A DNA stretch of 62,128 nt from Chryseobacterium viscerum. GTDB lineage: Bacteria; Bacteroidota; Bacteroidia; Flavobacteriales; Weeksellaceae. How positions within the stretch are numbered: the first letter of the stretch is position 1; every line of letters begins with the position of its first letter. The stretch covers positions 1-62,128 of the forward strand of contig NZ_PPEG02000015.1 in the NCBI RefSeq assembly GCF_002899945.2. Reading direction: 5' to 3'. The translations under genes were made by a program, and so were the position numbers. The notes under the pieces were generated by a model. It was given only the letters and a program-made list of their open reading frames with translations. It was not told the origin of the DNA and searched no databases. Positions 11,401 through 19,551 of the stretch are shown piece by piece.

Positions 11401-11537
11401 CCATCAATAATCTTATCAATCTCTTCACCCGATTGTGCAGGCTGTAAAGATAAACATGAGTATACGGGAACCTGAATAAGTTGTGAAAAACCTTTCAGTC
11501 CGGATAATAGACATAAAAGCCATAAAATTTTTTTCAT
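8478..11537 (-). CDS. T9SS-secreted M60-like (enhancin/mucinase-type) metallopeptidase
   Basis: A 1019-residue secreted protein with a signal peptide (MKKILWLLCLLSGLKGFSQ). Two discoidin-like (F5/8 type C) carbohydrate-binding repeats follow, about residues 25-165 and 195-325, with the parallel phrases 'GEEIDKIIDGDNNTMYHS' and 'GEGIDKSYDNDVNTLYHS'. The M60 catalytic region has HEFGH at 611-615 and a downstream glutamate at E630, the gluzincin signature of the enhancin/M60 family, whose characterised members cleave mucin-type glycoproteins. A T9SS type A domain ends the protein ('LTVYPNPVEQNESIHIKL'). A role in degrading host or environmental glycoproteins is inferred from the family. Confidence 0.9.
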   Translation of the reverse strand: MKKILWLLCLLSGLKGFSQLIQVPVYSCLSLQPAQSGEEIDKIIDGDNNTMYHSLWSQTGIPDELKFYFTSNVTRIKKLVYTPRQAGGTNGIWTNVSVSYSTQAAPNTFISLGNNIVWAADGIDKEIIFPTAIQNPNCIKISVNAGVGNFSSGAEMKFFSEVQPAIADGADCTTNTSELSINDSNDLKATIIPSGTIASSFQSGEGIDKSYDNDVNTLYHSSYSNTSFPVVLNYRLDGVTPIDYLKYVPRISGNNGIFGNVTISYNTTSNSAFVTLMSFDFQNSNAPVKVYFSNQITPLNVRITVNNGAGNFASCAEMGFYKTNSLVATPYSNVFANSVYSALQPSVTQADINAISSPFYKDLAQCLFNGTYVKKYRVQDYKVYPPVSVTTSNLKIGGGYNSFENPTGIVFAQGDKVAMFVQNISSDVTASLQVKDFSASRDGITSYYQLQNGLNVFQLTNGGLGYISYYNTDSALPDIKVNIVSGKVNGFYHYQTSTQSDWMSNLSNSAYPMMDVIGQHSHLVYQKSVLKNGSALNPGELISKYDLVVKNEWLVMGLYKYNLVPKNRMFAYSNNNGQGWNASDLGVTFDSGWGQSKIADPKKLDLWGIAHEFGHINQIRPDLKWIGTTEVTNNMHSTWVDYHMNVQNDGMSRLERESEVPAPGMTSVKGGRINGALLNTTVNQEALQGNVSSDPFKVLVPFWQLELYYQLAGASRKAPTLSFTSPANYTGIDYANWFGTVANKARNFNASGVSNGELVLNFVKNTCAAVQEDLTGFFTKTGFLRPINTSIIDYANGQLTITQAQIDATIADIQGQNYQNPVSPVIHYISSRSVATFRDHLLVSGQTGQGVTLGNNYLTVQHSVWKNVVAYETFNANNQLIYVSITGTGDITNQTTKVYYPSNAAAVYAVGYDGHKILVYPYLSLSLAKQKNKDSQLTVYPNPVEQNESIHIKLENESESYHANITDADGKSIFSTTGRLETIERAINKDMPIYRSGVYLLSLIDDKNNFFKTVKIIKK

Positions 11538-12338
11538 AAGATATTTTATTTAAAAGTTTAACCTTACACAGTGAGTTGTAAATATAAAAATGATGATCAT
11601 TTTTAATATAATGACTTCATACTGGCTTATTGGTTTTAAAATAGATTTTTAATTTACAATCGTCACATTACGCCGCTCTAGGAAGAAAAGAACATGAATG
11701 CGGTATGTTTTTTTGCCTTATTGACCTAATATATTTTATCAATTTAAAGTTGTTTTAAAAGTAAAATGCAGAAGAAAAACAATGAAAATGTGGGAAAATC
11801 AATTGTGTGTTTAGAATCAATCAATGAAATATATTATCTGATAATCTTATCATTTTTCTTCTTGCATTTTTTGAAATTTTATTTTTTTAATGAAAATAAT
11901 AATTTGCCGAATTTTCGAAAAAATAAACTTTTCTGAAAAAACTTTATAAAGCTGTAATCAAAATATCGTATTTGAAAACAGAATTCGTTTAGCTTTAAAA
12001 TATTGACAAGTAAATTTATACTACATTTTGAAACAAAAATTATTTTATTAATTTTTTATCTACGAATTTGTTTACAGTAAAAATTAAAAACTCTATTGAG
12101 TTTTATCTGTGTTGCAATCATATTGGTAAGATATTCGACGTTCCGTACAAAAGAAATCTTTGGAAGATCTCTCGAATTACCTATACCAATCCTATGGATT
12201 TATTCTTATTTATAGACAGACTCCTTTAACAGCGCTTATCCGATATTATTTGGAGGATATAATCTTTATTAATTTCCATTCATTTGAGCCTTAACCTAAT
12301 AAAGCAAAATAAAATAATTGCTAGAACACAATAAAAAA

Positions 12339-12355
12339 ACACCCTCAATCTACCC
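12339..12355. repeat. Shared motif ending CTCAATCTACC, copy 2
   Basis: This copy resembles 14,800-14,819 (AGATACTCTCAATCTACC) and 8138-8159 (AGATACTCTCGATCTACC). Similarity to the third copy extends about 35 bases on each side, including the phrase ACTAAAAATCA. All three lie upstream of leftward genes for secreted or surface proteins. Confidence 0.5.
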
Positions 12356-12407
12356 GAAAAAAAAACACTAAAAATCAATACTTTAGAAAAGAAAATTCAA
12401 GAACAGA

Positions 12408-12475
12408 TTATTGACAAAATGATTTTGTTCAGTCCATAATTCATCAGAAGGTTTTACATATAACTAGCTTTATTT
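12408..12475 (-). pseudogene. Decayed 3' end of a second TPR/LuxR regulator gene
   Basis: Read leftward, this segment contains CTTCTGATGA and ends TTTTGTCAATAA. The 3' end of the intact regulator gene at 14,885 has CTTCTGATGA at the same place and ends TTTTATCAATAA, so the two stop codons align. The rest of the copy is not recognisable. It suggests that the regulator plus downstream motif was once duplicated here. Confidence 0.45.
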
Positions 12476-12491
12476 CTATTATAATTTATTT

Positions 12492-13532
12492 TCAGTCCTC
12501 ATTAAATTCTAAAATTACCTGATCAAAAACGCTACCGGCAAAGTTTGTTGAAGATCCTGACAAATCATTCCATTGTCTTGAAGCACTCCCTGCAGTGTTG
12601 TAAATGTGACAAGATCCCTCTGTTCCTCCACCGTTATTGGGCTCACCACTTGCAAAAAAACTCTGAGGAGTTGAGTTGGGTGATGTGGTCCAGTCAATCG
12701 TCCAGTCTTCTCCGGTAATCCATGTAAATTCTGTAGAATTTCCAGGATAGGCAACCTTATTATAGCCAATCCAAATGTTATTATTCAGAGTATATCCAGT
12801 TAAGATATTGGTATTCACGAATGTTCTTTCTGCGTTGGAAGTCATGGTAACTACATACCCTCCAACCTGCTTTGCAAAAGAAAATGTATCGTAAAAATTT
12901 TTACCTCCTCCAAGTTGGTAAGCACAGTAGGTATGACCGTTTGCTCCAATTCCCGACCATTTTTTACATCCTTTTTCAGAAACACTTACTCCTCCGAATA
13001 TTGCCGGGACGGCTCTTTGGGATGCCTTAACCGGAATATATCCTAAAATAGAGGTACTGAAACCAAAAGAACCTGATGAACCTATATTTCCGGAAGTAAG
13101 CAATGTTACTACCCAGGTTGTTCCCGAAGTAAGTCCTGTATTTTTAATCACGACATAGTAACCAGCTGGAATCGTTAAACTTGCTTGTGCGGTTGCAACA
13201 TTAGACACATCAATTCTCTCTGAACCCTCAGGTGTGATGGTAACGTCAAAAGCACTTCCGTTTCTGATTTCATAAATTCTGCCTCCGAAAGTCGCAGGCG
13301 ATGCAACTGCAGCAGGAAGAGACCATGCTGCGGCGGCTGTCCCCCTATAATCCAGATATTCATCCGTTTCTAAAAAACTATACGAAATAGCCGCAGTCTG
13401 CTTATAAGGTGTCGCAAAAGATCCTCTTACATCCAATGTGCTTCCCGGATCAACAGTGTTGATACCTACCTGGCTTTTGGCTAATAAAAAACTAAATAAT
13501 ACAAAAGCTAGTGTGATAATTTTATTTTTCAT
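12492..13532 (-). CDS. Surface protein with a C-type-lectin-like domain (copy A)
   Basis: A 346-residue secreted protein: signal peptide, then 'SQVGINTVDPGSTLDVRGSF', a stalk of about 100 residues, and a C-type-lectin-like domain from about residue 185. The domain has 'WIGYNK', 'WITGED', an EPN motif (GEPNNGGG, about residue 296) and a WND motif (QWNDLSG, about residue 321). In animal C-type lectins EPN and WND ligate calcium and favour mannose-type sugars, so carbohydrate binding at the cell surface is likely. It follows copy B by 12 bases and probably shares its mRNA. The middle ~480 bp are almost identical to copy B while both ends differ. Confidence 0.85.
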   Translation of the reverse strand: MKNKIITLAFVLFSFLLAKSQVGINTVDPGSTLDVRGSFATPYKQTAAISYSFLETDEYLDYRGTAAAAWSLPAAVASPATFGGRIYEIRNGSAFDVTITPEGSERIDVSNVATAQASLTIPAGYYVVIKNTGLTSGTTWVVTLLTSGNIGSSGSFGFSTSILGYIPVKASQRAVPAIFGGVSVSEKGCKKWSGIGANGHTYCAYQLGGGKNFYDTFSFAKQVGGYVVTMTSNAERTFVNTNILTGYTLNNNIWIGYNKVAYPGNSTEFTWITGEDWTIDWTTSPNSTPQSFFASGEPNNGGGTEGSCHIYNTAGSASRQWNDLSGSSTNFAGSVFDQVILEFNED

Positions 13533-13544
13533 TTATTTATGTTT

Positions 13545-14582
13545 TTAATCTTCGTTAAATTCTAAAATCACCTGATCAAAATTATTTGAATTCTGAGAGG
13601 TGCTGCTTCCATTCAGATCATTCCATTGTCTTGTGCTGTTTGAAACTGTTGCCCAGATATGGCAGGAACCCTCTACCCCACCTGAATTACTAGGTTCACC
13701 ACTTGAAAAAAAGCTCTGTGGAGTTGAGTTGGGTGATGTGGTCCAGTCAATCGTCCAGTCTTCTCCGGTAATCCATGTAAATTCTGTAGAATTTCCGGGA
13801 TATGCAACCTTATTATAACCAATCCAAATGTTATTATTCAGAGTATATCCAGTTAGAATATTGGTATTAACGAATGTTCTTTCTGCGTTGGAAGTCATGG
13901 TAACAACATACCCTCCAACCTGCTTTGCAAAAGAAAATGTATCGTAAAAATTTTTACCTCCTCCAAGTTGGTAAGCACAGTAGGTATGACCATTTGCTCC
14001 AATTCCCGACCATTTTTTACATCCTTTTTCAGAAACACTTACTCCTCCGAATGTTACCGGGACGGCTCTTTGGGATGCCTTAACCGGAATATATCCTAAA
14101 ATAGAGGTACTGAAACCAAAAGAACCTGATGAACCTATATTTCCGGAAGTAAGCAATGTTACCACCCAGGTTGTTCCCGAAGTGAGTCCTGTGTTTTTTA
14201 TTGTTGAGTAATATCCAGCTGGAATTGTAAAGCTTGGTTGACTCAGCGCTGTCGTAGATACATCTATACTTTCTGCACCACTAGAATTGACGGTAATATC
14301 AAAATTACTCCCATTTCTTATTTCATAAATTCTGCCTCCAAATGTTGCCGGAGCTGCCAAAGCGGCAGGAAGCGTCCAAAAAGCCGCTGCAGAACCTCTG
14401 TAGTCCAAGTACTGATCTGTGTTTAGCATTGAGTAAGTGGATGCGGATATACTTTTATAAGGAGTAGCAAAAGAACCTCTGACATCGAGTGTACTTCCAG
14501 GGTTACTTGTATTTATTCCAACCTGTGCCTTAAGGCTAAAGATGACACCGGTACAAAGTAAAATAATAAATTTATTTTTCAT
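13545..14582 (-). CDS. Surface protein with a C-type-lectin-like domain (copy B)
   Basis: A 345-residue paralogue of the gene just downstream, with the same layout: signal peptide, 'AQVGINTSNPGSTLDVRGSF', stalk, lectin-like domain. In the predicted sugar-binding loop it has GEPSNSGG where copy A has GEPNNGGG, and 'CHIWATVSNSTRQWND' where copy A has 'CHIYNTAGSASRQWND'. The central block, about residues 135-290, differs at only a handful of positions. The regulator at 14,885-16,330 lies directly upstream in the same direction, with a repeated motif (14,800-14,819) between them, so control by that regulator is plausible. Confidence 0.85.
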   Translation of the reverse strand: MKNKFIILLCTGVIFSLKAQVGINTSNPGSTLDVRGSFATPYKSISASTYSMLNTDQYLDYRGSAAAFWTLPAALAAPATFGGRIYEIRNGSNFDITVNSSGAESIDVSTTALSQPSFTIPAGYYSTIKNTGLTSGTTWVVTLLTSGNIGSSGSFGFSTSILGYIPVKASQRAVPVTFGGVSVSEKGCKKWSGIGANGHTYCAYQLGGGKNFYDTFSFAKQVGGYVVTMTSNAERTFVNTNILTGYTLNNNIWIGYNKVAYPGNSTEFTWITGEDWTIDWTTSPNSTPQSFFSSGEPSNSGGVEGSCHIWATVSNSTRQWNDLNGSSTSQNSNNFDQVILEFNED

Positions 14583-14884
14583 TTTAATTCTATTTAGGCT
14601 TATTAAACTGTTTATTATCTTTAATTTATAATCAGGATGATCCAGAAAAAAAGATATGACTAAAATTAATAAATCCGCAAAACAATATTAATCTTCATAT
14701 TATTTTTGGGTGAGAAATCAACACTTATTAATCTTTATCATTTGTAAGTTATCTTTCCAAAAGCAAATAAAAAAAATTGTAGAAACCGGACAAAAAAAAT
14801 AGATACTCTCAATCTACCCTAAATTAAAAAAAACTAAAAATCAGAGTATTGACGAAATAAAATTAAGTAATTCTCCATGATTAT
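14583..14884. promoter_or_regulatory. 302-bp leader between the TPR/LuxR regulator and the lectin genes
   Basis: A non-coding gap in the leftward operon direction. It contains the repeated motif at 14,800-14,819. No intrinsic terminator is visible, so read-through from the regulator gene is possible. A promoter for the lectin pair presumably lies here, though I cannot fix its -7 box. Confidence 0.4.
14800..14819. repeat. Shared motif TAGATACTCTCAATCTACCC, copy 3
   Basis: Best-preserved copy of a motif also found at 8138-8159 and 12,339-12,355. Read leftward it lies about 65 bases after the stop of the TPR/LuxR gene and about 220 bases before the first lectin gene. It could be a regulator-binding site or part of a duplicated cassette. 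Confidence 0.5.
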
Positions 14885-16330
14885 TTATTGATAAAATGCT
14901 TCCAGCCAAATATATAAATCATCAGAAGACTTTATATTTAACTTTTTTCTAACACTGTGTTTTTTATTCTGTATTGTCTTAGGAGATAGAAAGAGAATTT
15001 CAGCAATCTCTTTTGTTGTAAAATTGAGATAAACATATGCCAAAAGATGAAGTTCATTTTTTTGCATTTTTGAATTAATTTCTAAAATATTCTTGAAGAA
15101 ATTAGGATAGAGATTTTGAAATTGAATGATAAAATTAGGATCTCTGTCTTTTGCTAGATTGTACAAATTTTCAAAAACAATAGCTGAAGAGGGGGCTTTA
15201 TATAAGGACTGAATATTGCTATTTTCCGAAATAGATTTTTCTTTGGAAAAGAATATTTTTTCATTTCTTCTTTTACGATAAATTACAAATAGTACGGTTC
15301 CTGATAAGATAAAAGCCCAAGAATAAGCGATCCTATTAAAAGTACGTTTGTCCTCTTTTTCAGATAATTCTTTCTCTAAGGATTCTATGGTAATTTGTGT
15401 ACTTTTAGCCTGAGCATCTTTATAGGATTCATTAAACTTTTTATACACTCCTAAAACGTTTTTTTGATTTTCAATATCTCCTGTTTTTCTGTATGACTCT
15501 GCCAGTAAATCATAAACTTCTAAAAGATACTGTCGGTTTTTTCCGTTAGATGAATAGGATAATGACTTTTTCAAAAATTTTATTACTTCCTTATTTCTAT
15601 TATATTTTGAATATAAACTTGCATAACGGAGATATAATACAGCCCAACGATAAGAGCTTACCTGTTTACTTTTTTTTAAAATAATATCTGCTTTATCCAA
15701 ATAAAATTTAGCAGAATCCAGATGATTATTCTTCTTTGTATAACACCCTGCAATGCCACAGTAAGAACCTGGATTCTCATACAAAGAAGCCGATTTATGA
15801 AAATAGTATATGGCAGAATCCGATCCTGTATCAATTAAAGCTCCTGCTCGGGAGTTGTATAAATAGCTTAAAAACTTTTTTTTATAATGACTACTTTTAA
15901 TTGTTTCACCATACTTTATAGCTTTGGAATTATATCTCTTACTAATATCAAATACTCCCAATGTATAATAAACCTGTGCAAACTCAGAGTATATTTTTGC
16001 ATAAGTTTCCGGATCAGTAGAAATCTGATCAGCGATTTTCTTTGCTAGATTAAGATGTCTTAGACTTAGATCTGGTTTAGCTAAATTATAATACTGTGTA
16101 GCCAGATTAATATTTCCCCATATAACTCCCTTTTGATAACCTTTCTTCTCAGCTGTTTTAAGCATTTTCATGTTCCAGCGAATAATTTGCTGACGGGGAA
16201 TATTTTGGATAAACATCTTGGTGGGCTGTAAAATAATTAGAGAATCGAAACGGAAATTGAACTCCTGAGAGTGTATCTTAATAATAGAATTCATTAGAAT
16301 AATGATGCTAATTTTAGAGACAAAATTCAT
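14885..16330 (-). CDS. Membrane-anchored TPR protein with a LuxR-type HTH
   Basis: A 481-residue sensor-regulator of a type common in flavobacteria. An N-terminal signal-like segment is followed by about 300 residues of TPR-like helices (periplasmic, by analogy), then a coiled-coil stretch (about 305-330) and one transmembrane helix at about 333-352 ('SWAFILSGTVLFVIY', then KRRNEK). A cytoplasmic C-terminus ends in a LuxR-type HTH (about 425-470, 'LNFTTKEIAEILFLSPKTI'). Such proteins are thought to sense peptides or cell-wall state and act directly on DNA. The lectin-like surface genes lie immediately downstream on the same strand, so they are its likeliest targets. Confidence 0.8.
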   Translation of the reverse strand: MNFVSKISIIILMNSIIKIHSQEFNFRFDSLIILQPTKMFIQNIPRQQIIRWNMKMLKTAEKKGYQKGVIWGNINLATQYYNLAKPDLSLRHLNLAKKIADQISTDPETYAKIYSEFAQVYYTLGVFDISKRYNSKAIKYGETIKSSHYKKKFLSYLYNSRAGALIDTGSDSAIYYFHKSASLYENPGSYCGIAGCYTKKNNHLDSAKFYLDKADIILKKSKQVSSYRWAVLYLRYASLYSKYNRNKEVIKFLKKSLSYSSNGKNRQYLLEVYDLLAESYRKTGDIENQKNVLGVYKKFNESYKDAQAKSTQITIESLEKELSEKEDKRTFNRIAYSWAFILSGTVLFVIYRKRRNEKIFFSKEKSISENSNIQSLYKAPSSAIVFENLYNLAKDRDPNFIIQFQNLYPNFFKNILEINSKMQKNELHLLAYVYLNFTTKEIAEILFLSPKTIQNKKHSVRKKLNIKSSDDLYIWLEAFYQ

Positions 16331-17151
16331 TTTAGTATTGTTAGGGATTATTTAAATAAATTGAAAAATGAAATTCTATAAAATAAGTAATTTGGTGGCT
16401 AATCTAAAACGCAACTCCGTAGAATTGAAATTTCAGTAAATATTTTTATTCGAGAATTACTAAATAAGATGTGTCCCTAATTCAACAAGATTAAATTTAC
16501 GATACCAAAAATCGTACAAGTATAAATATATTAAGTAATACTCTTATTTGCTTATCCTTTTTGCAATAATTGTTTTGTAAATATAATGCAATATACATAC
16601 ACACTATATACCTATACGTTAAAAACAAGAAGCAACTTAAAAACACAATAATTTAAAAATCAATAAATTACGAAATGAAGTGTTATTGCAGTGCTTTACT
16701 TGCCTGTCAAAATGAATAATTTTGAACTCATTATAATACATTTACTGATACATTAATGAAATTATTTTTTATAGGAATTCTTTTTTCTTCTTTAGCTTTT
16801 TCTCAAATAGTGATAAATACAAGTGATCCTAAAAGTATGAAATGAAGCAAAATTATTTTCTGCATTTTTATAAAGTATGCAGAACATCTAATATGAATAC
16901 TATTTCAAGCCAAACTTCACTAAATATTTTATACTGATTATTTCTGCAAAACCTAAGAATTCTTTTTACTATTACGATGATATTTTTGATAAACAATATA
17001 AGATAAAATCAATGTTCACCTATTTTTCTTTAGCTGGATCAAATATTATAAAGCATAAATATATCAAAACTTGTTAATCAAATACAGATAATAAAAAATC
17101 ATCAGCGTTTCACTTGATAATCAAATACTAACATAATTAAAAACAACCAAA
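16331..17151. other. Intergenic region with a decayed surface-protein gene
   Basis: An 820-base gap between divergent genes. It includes the 5' end of a broken 'QVGINT'-type gene at 16,756-16,845. The sequence up to about 17,050 holds further short frames ('ISAKPKNSFYYYDDIFDKQ') with no start. The promoters of both flanking genes must be here, but I see no clear consensus. Confidence 0.4.
16756..16845 (+). pseudogene. Remnant 5' end of a 'QVGINT'-family surface protein gene
   Basis: Encodes MKLFFIGILFSSLAFSQ and then 'IVINTSDPKSMK' before a stop. This is the family's signal peptide followed by a recognisable but mutated 'VGINTSDP' start. The reading frame is lost after 29 residues. Confidence 0.55.
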
Positions 17152-19185
17152 ATGAACATTAAAAATTTATTAGTAATAGGCTTTTCGTCTATCGCTGCAT
17201 CATTTTTTGCACAAAGCGGTAATGTAGGGATTAATACCACCACACCAGGAACCACATTGGATGTAAACGGTGCCATTACCAATCGTGAAACAATTGCTTC
17301 TGTTTCGGCTAATGTGGTTACAGTCCCTGCAAATGTAAGTCAGGTACAGCTTTCAGGAATGGCTACTGCCAATGTGACCATCAATGCTCCTGGTGCTCCC
17401 AATGCAGGACAGCGTCTTGTCGTCTTCAACAATACAACAGGTGGTTTTGGGGCTACACTAAACGGTGTTACGATCCCTAACGGAAAAGCACTGGAGTTTG
17501 TATACAGCAATTCGGGATGGAGATCAACTGACGGGGGATCTTTAGGAGCCACTCCTGTTAATATTTACACAGCAGACGGAACATTGTCCGGAAACAGAAC
17601 CGTAGCACAGGGAGCCAATACCCTTGCCTTTACCGGAACTGCCGTAAATGCATTTTCTGTAGCAGGCAACACATTATCTGTGGATGCAGCCAATGGCCGC
17701 TTAGGAATCGGTACAACAACACCGAATACTAAATTAACAATAAGAACATCGGATAACAGTTTTGGAATTAATCATACCAATGGTACGGTTAATCTTCAAT
17801 CTTTTATAGGGTCAGGAGCCGGATGGATTGGAACGACAACGCCACATGATTTTAAGTTAGAAAGTAATAATAATGCCCGAATAACAATTTCAGGAAATAC
17901 AGGCAATGTAGGGATTATTACCACCACACCGGGAACAGCATTGGATGTAGACGGTGCCATTACCAATCGTGAAACAATTGCTCCTGTTTCGGCTAATGCC
18001 GTCACAGTGCCTGCCAATGTAAGCCAGGTGCAGCTTTCAGGAGCAGCTACTGCCAATGTAACCATTACAGCTCCTGGCGCTCCCAATGCAGGACAGCGTC
18101 TTGTCGTCTTCAACAATACAACAGGTGGTTTTGGGGCTACACTAAACGGTGTTACCATCCCTAACGGAAAAGCGCTGGAGTTTGTATACAGCAATTCGGG
18201 ATGGAGATCAACCGACGGTGGATCTTTAGGAGCCACTCCTGTTAATATTTACACAGCAGACGGAACATTATCTGGAAACAGAACCGTAGCACAGGGAGCC
18301 AATACCCTTGCCTTTACCGGAACTGCCGTAAATGCATTTTCTGTAGCAGGCAACACATTATCTGTGGATGCAGCCAATGGCCGCTTAGGAATCGGTACAA
18401 CAACACCGGATACCAAATTAACAATAAGCACACCGGATAACAGTTTCGGAATCAATCATACCAATGGTACGGTTAGCCTGAAATCTTTTATCGGAGCAGG
18501 AGCAGGATGGATTGGAACGACAACACCACATGATTTCAGGTTAGAAAGTAATAATATTCCAAGAATGATAATTACAGGGAATACAGGCAATGTAGGAATT
18601 AATACAACCACACCTACCACCACATTGGATATTGATGGGACTTTAAGGGTTCGCTCATTACCGTTACAGACAACGCTTGGAATTTCTAACATCCTGCTTT
18701 CTGATACTTCCGGAGTTGTTTCACAGATTACAAATAACGATTTCATCAATACCCTGAAAGTTCCTAATAATATATTCAATGCAGAACAAACTACAAGCAT
18801 CAGCACCAGTTTGCCAGGTACCGGTGCTGCCAACAGAGTTGTATTTGGAACAGTGAATATCAACACCCCAGGAGCAGGCACATGGGATTCTGTCAATAAT
18901 ACTTATACGGTTGCGAAAAAAGGAATATACCAGATTGTAACTGGAGTAAAATTGGAAAATGCAACAAGTACAATAAATAATTATGGCCTTTATATTACTG
19001 CAGGTAGCGGTAGTTGGACATATTCAGGAGTTTCACAAATAGGAAATCTATTTTTGTTATCAGGAACTTATGTAAAACTTCTTAACGCAGGAGACCTTAT
19101 TTTTTGTGACACAAAAACAGGTGCTGGTACTGCAAATTATACTCAAGGTAATGCTTTTATACACATTATTTATACTTCACTATAG
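17152..19185 (+). CDS. Surface protein with two 228-residue tandem repeats
   Basis: A 677-residue secreted protein with a signal peptide (ending 'AASFFAQ') and 'GNVGINTTTPGTTLDVNGAI'. The repeat unit is exactly 684 bp (228 residues): the phrase AATGTAGG recurs at 17,221, 17,905 and 18,589. Units 1 and 2 are nearly identical, and a third begins before a unique C-terminal domain of ~190 residues. That domain ('GTWDSVNNTYTVAKKGIY...') reads like a C1q/TNF-like jelly-roll head on a stalk, but this is only pattern-based. No T9SS domain is seen. A surface adhesin or fibre is inferred. The long antisense frames are an effect of the repeats. Confidence 0.8.
   Translation: MNIKNLLVIGFSSIAASFFAQSGNVGINTTTPGTTLDVNGAITNRETIASVSANVVTVPANVSQVQLSGMATANVTINAPGAPNAGQRLVVFNNTTGGFGATLNGVTIPNGKALEFVYSNSGWRSTDGGSLGATPVNIYTADGTLSGNRTVAQGANTLAFTGTAVNAFSVAGNTLSVDAANGRLGIGTTTPNTKLTIRTSDNSFGINHTNGTVNLQSFIGSGAGWIGTTTPHDFKLESNNNARITISGNTGNVGIITTTPGTALDVDGAITNRETIAPVSANAVTVPANVSQVQLSGAATANVTITAPGAPNAGQRLVVFNNTTGGFGATLNGVTIPNGKALEFVYSNSGWRSTDGGSLGATPVNIYTADGTLSGNRTVAQGANTLAFTGTAVNAFSVAGNTLSVDAANGRLGIGTTTPDTKLTISTPDNSFGINHTNGTVSLKSFIGAGAGWIGTTTPHDFRLESNNIPRMIITGNTGNVGINTTTPTTTLDIDGTLRVRSLPLQTTLGISNILLSDTSGVVSQITNNDFINTLKVPNNIFNAEQTTSISTSLPGTGAANRVVFGTVNINTPGAGTWDSVNNTYTVAKKGIYQIVTGVKLENATSTINNYGLYITAGSGSWTYSGVSQIGNLFLLSGTYVKLLNAGDLIFCDTKTGAGTANYTQGNAFIHIIYTSL
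17218..18585. repeat. Two 684-bp in-frame tandem repeats
   Basis: Unit 1 spans about 17,218-17,901 and unit 2 about 17,902-18,585, with a partial third unit afterwards. Long stretches are base-for-base identical, including silent sites, so the duplication is recent or kept uniform by recombination. Differences include the segment encoding NVVTV versus NAVTV. Confidence 0.9.
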
Positions 19186-19341
19186 AATAAGAATTGATGA
19201 TTCTATGATACATTCATTTGTATTACTATATAAATGTGTAATAATAGAGTATAATAATTAACCACGCAGTGCAGATGCAGTAATTAAAAAAAATATTTTT
19301 GTTTATAATTCTGAAGCTCTTAATTTTTAATCTGATCTAAA

Positions 19342-19551
19342 ATGATGAAATACACCAAATGGTTTGCTATTATTATAATTTTTATTAGCTGTTCTGCTAC
19401 TCCTAAAACAGCAGACGATAACAGCTTTAATCAAAATAATCAAACAGACAGAAATCAGGAATTTATGGACAAAGTAAAAAGTGAAAATATAATTAAAACA
19501 CAAAGTCCATTAATAGATGTCATTAAATCAAATCCACAAGTTTTTCACTAA
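19342..19551 (+). CDS. Small predicted lipoprotein
   Basis: A 69-residue protein, MMKYTKWFAIIIIFISCSAT and then a polar, Asn- and Gln-rich tail. The hydrophobic N-terminus followed by a lone Cys ('FISCS') is a lipobox-like signal for lipidation and membrane anchoring. No family is recognised. It lies 156 bases downstream of the repeat-bearing surface protein, in the same direction. It may be a real small lipoprotein or the truncated start of a longer gene; the sequence after its stop shows no continuation. Confidence 0.5.
   Translation: MMKYTKWFAIIIIFISCSATPKTADDNSFNQNNQTDRNQEFMDKVKSENIIKTQSPLIDVIKSNPQVFH

Larger units (their letters stand above)
11538..12491. other. Gene-free region between the M60 protease and the lectin genes
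   Basis: Mostly AT-rich sequence without a credible ORF. It holds a decayed 3' end of a TPR/LuxR-type regulator gene (12,408-12,475) and a copy of the shared CTCAATCTACC motif (12,339-12,355). Confidence 0.5.

Noticed and set aside
12492..14582. Diversity-generating retroelement target (C-type-lectin fold with a variable 3' end)
   Set aside because: No reverse transcriptase and no template repeat are visible nearby, and differences between the copies are not confined to adenine positions. Gene conversion explains the pattern better.
17340..18896. Long antisense ORFs (70, 146, 68 and 146 residues) under the repeat-bearing surface gene
   Set aside because: They recur with the 684-bp repeat, have no start context and translate into Pro/Val-rich nonsense; they are a by-product of codon use in the sense gene.
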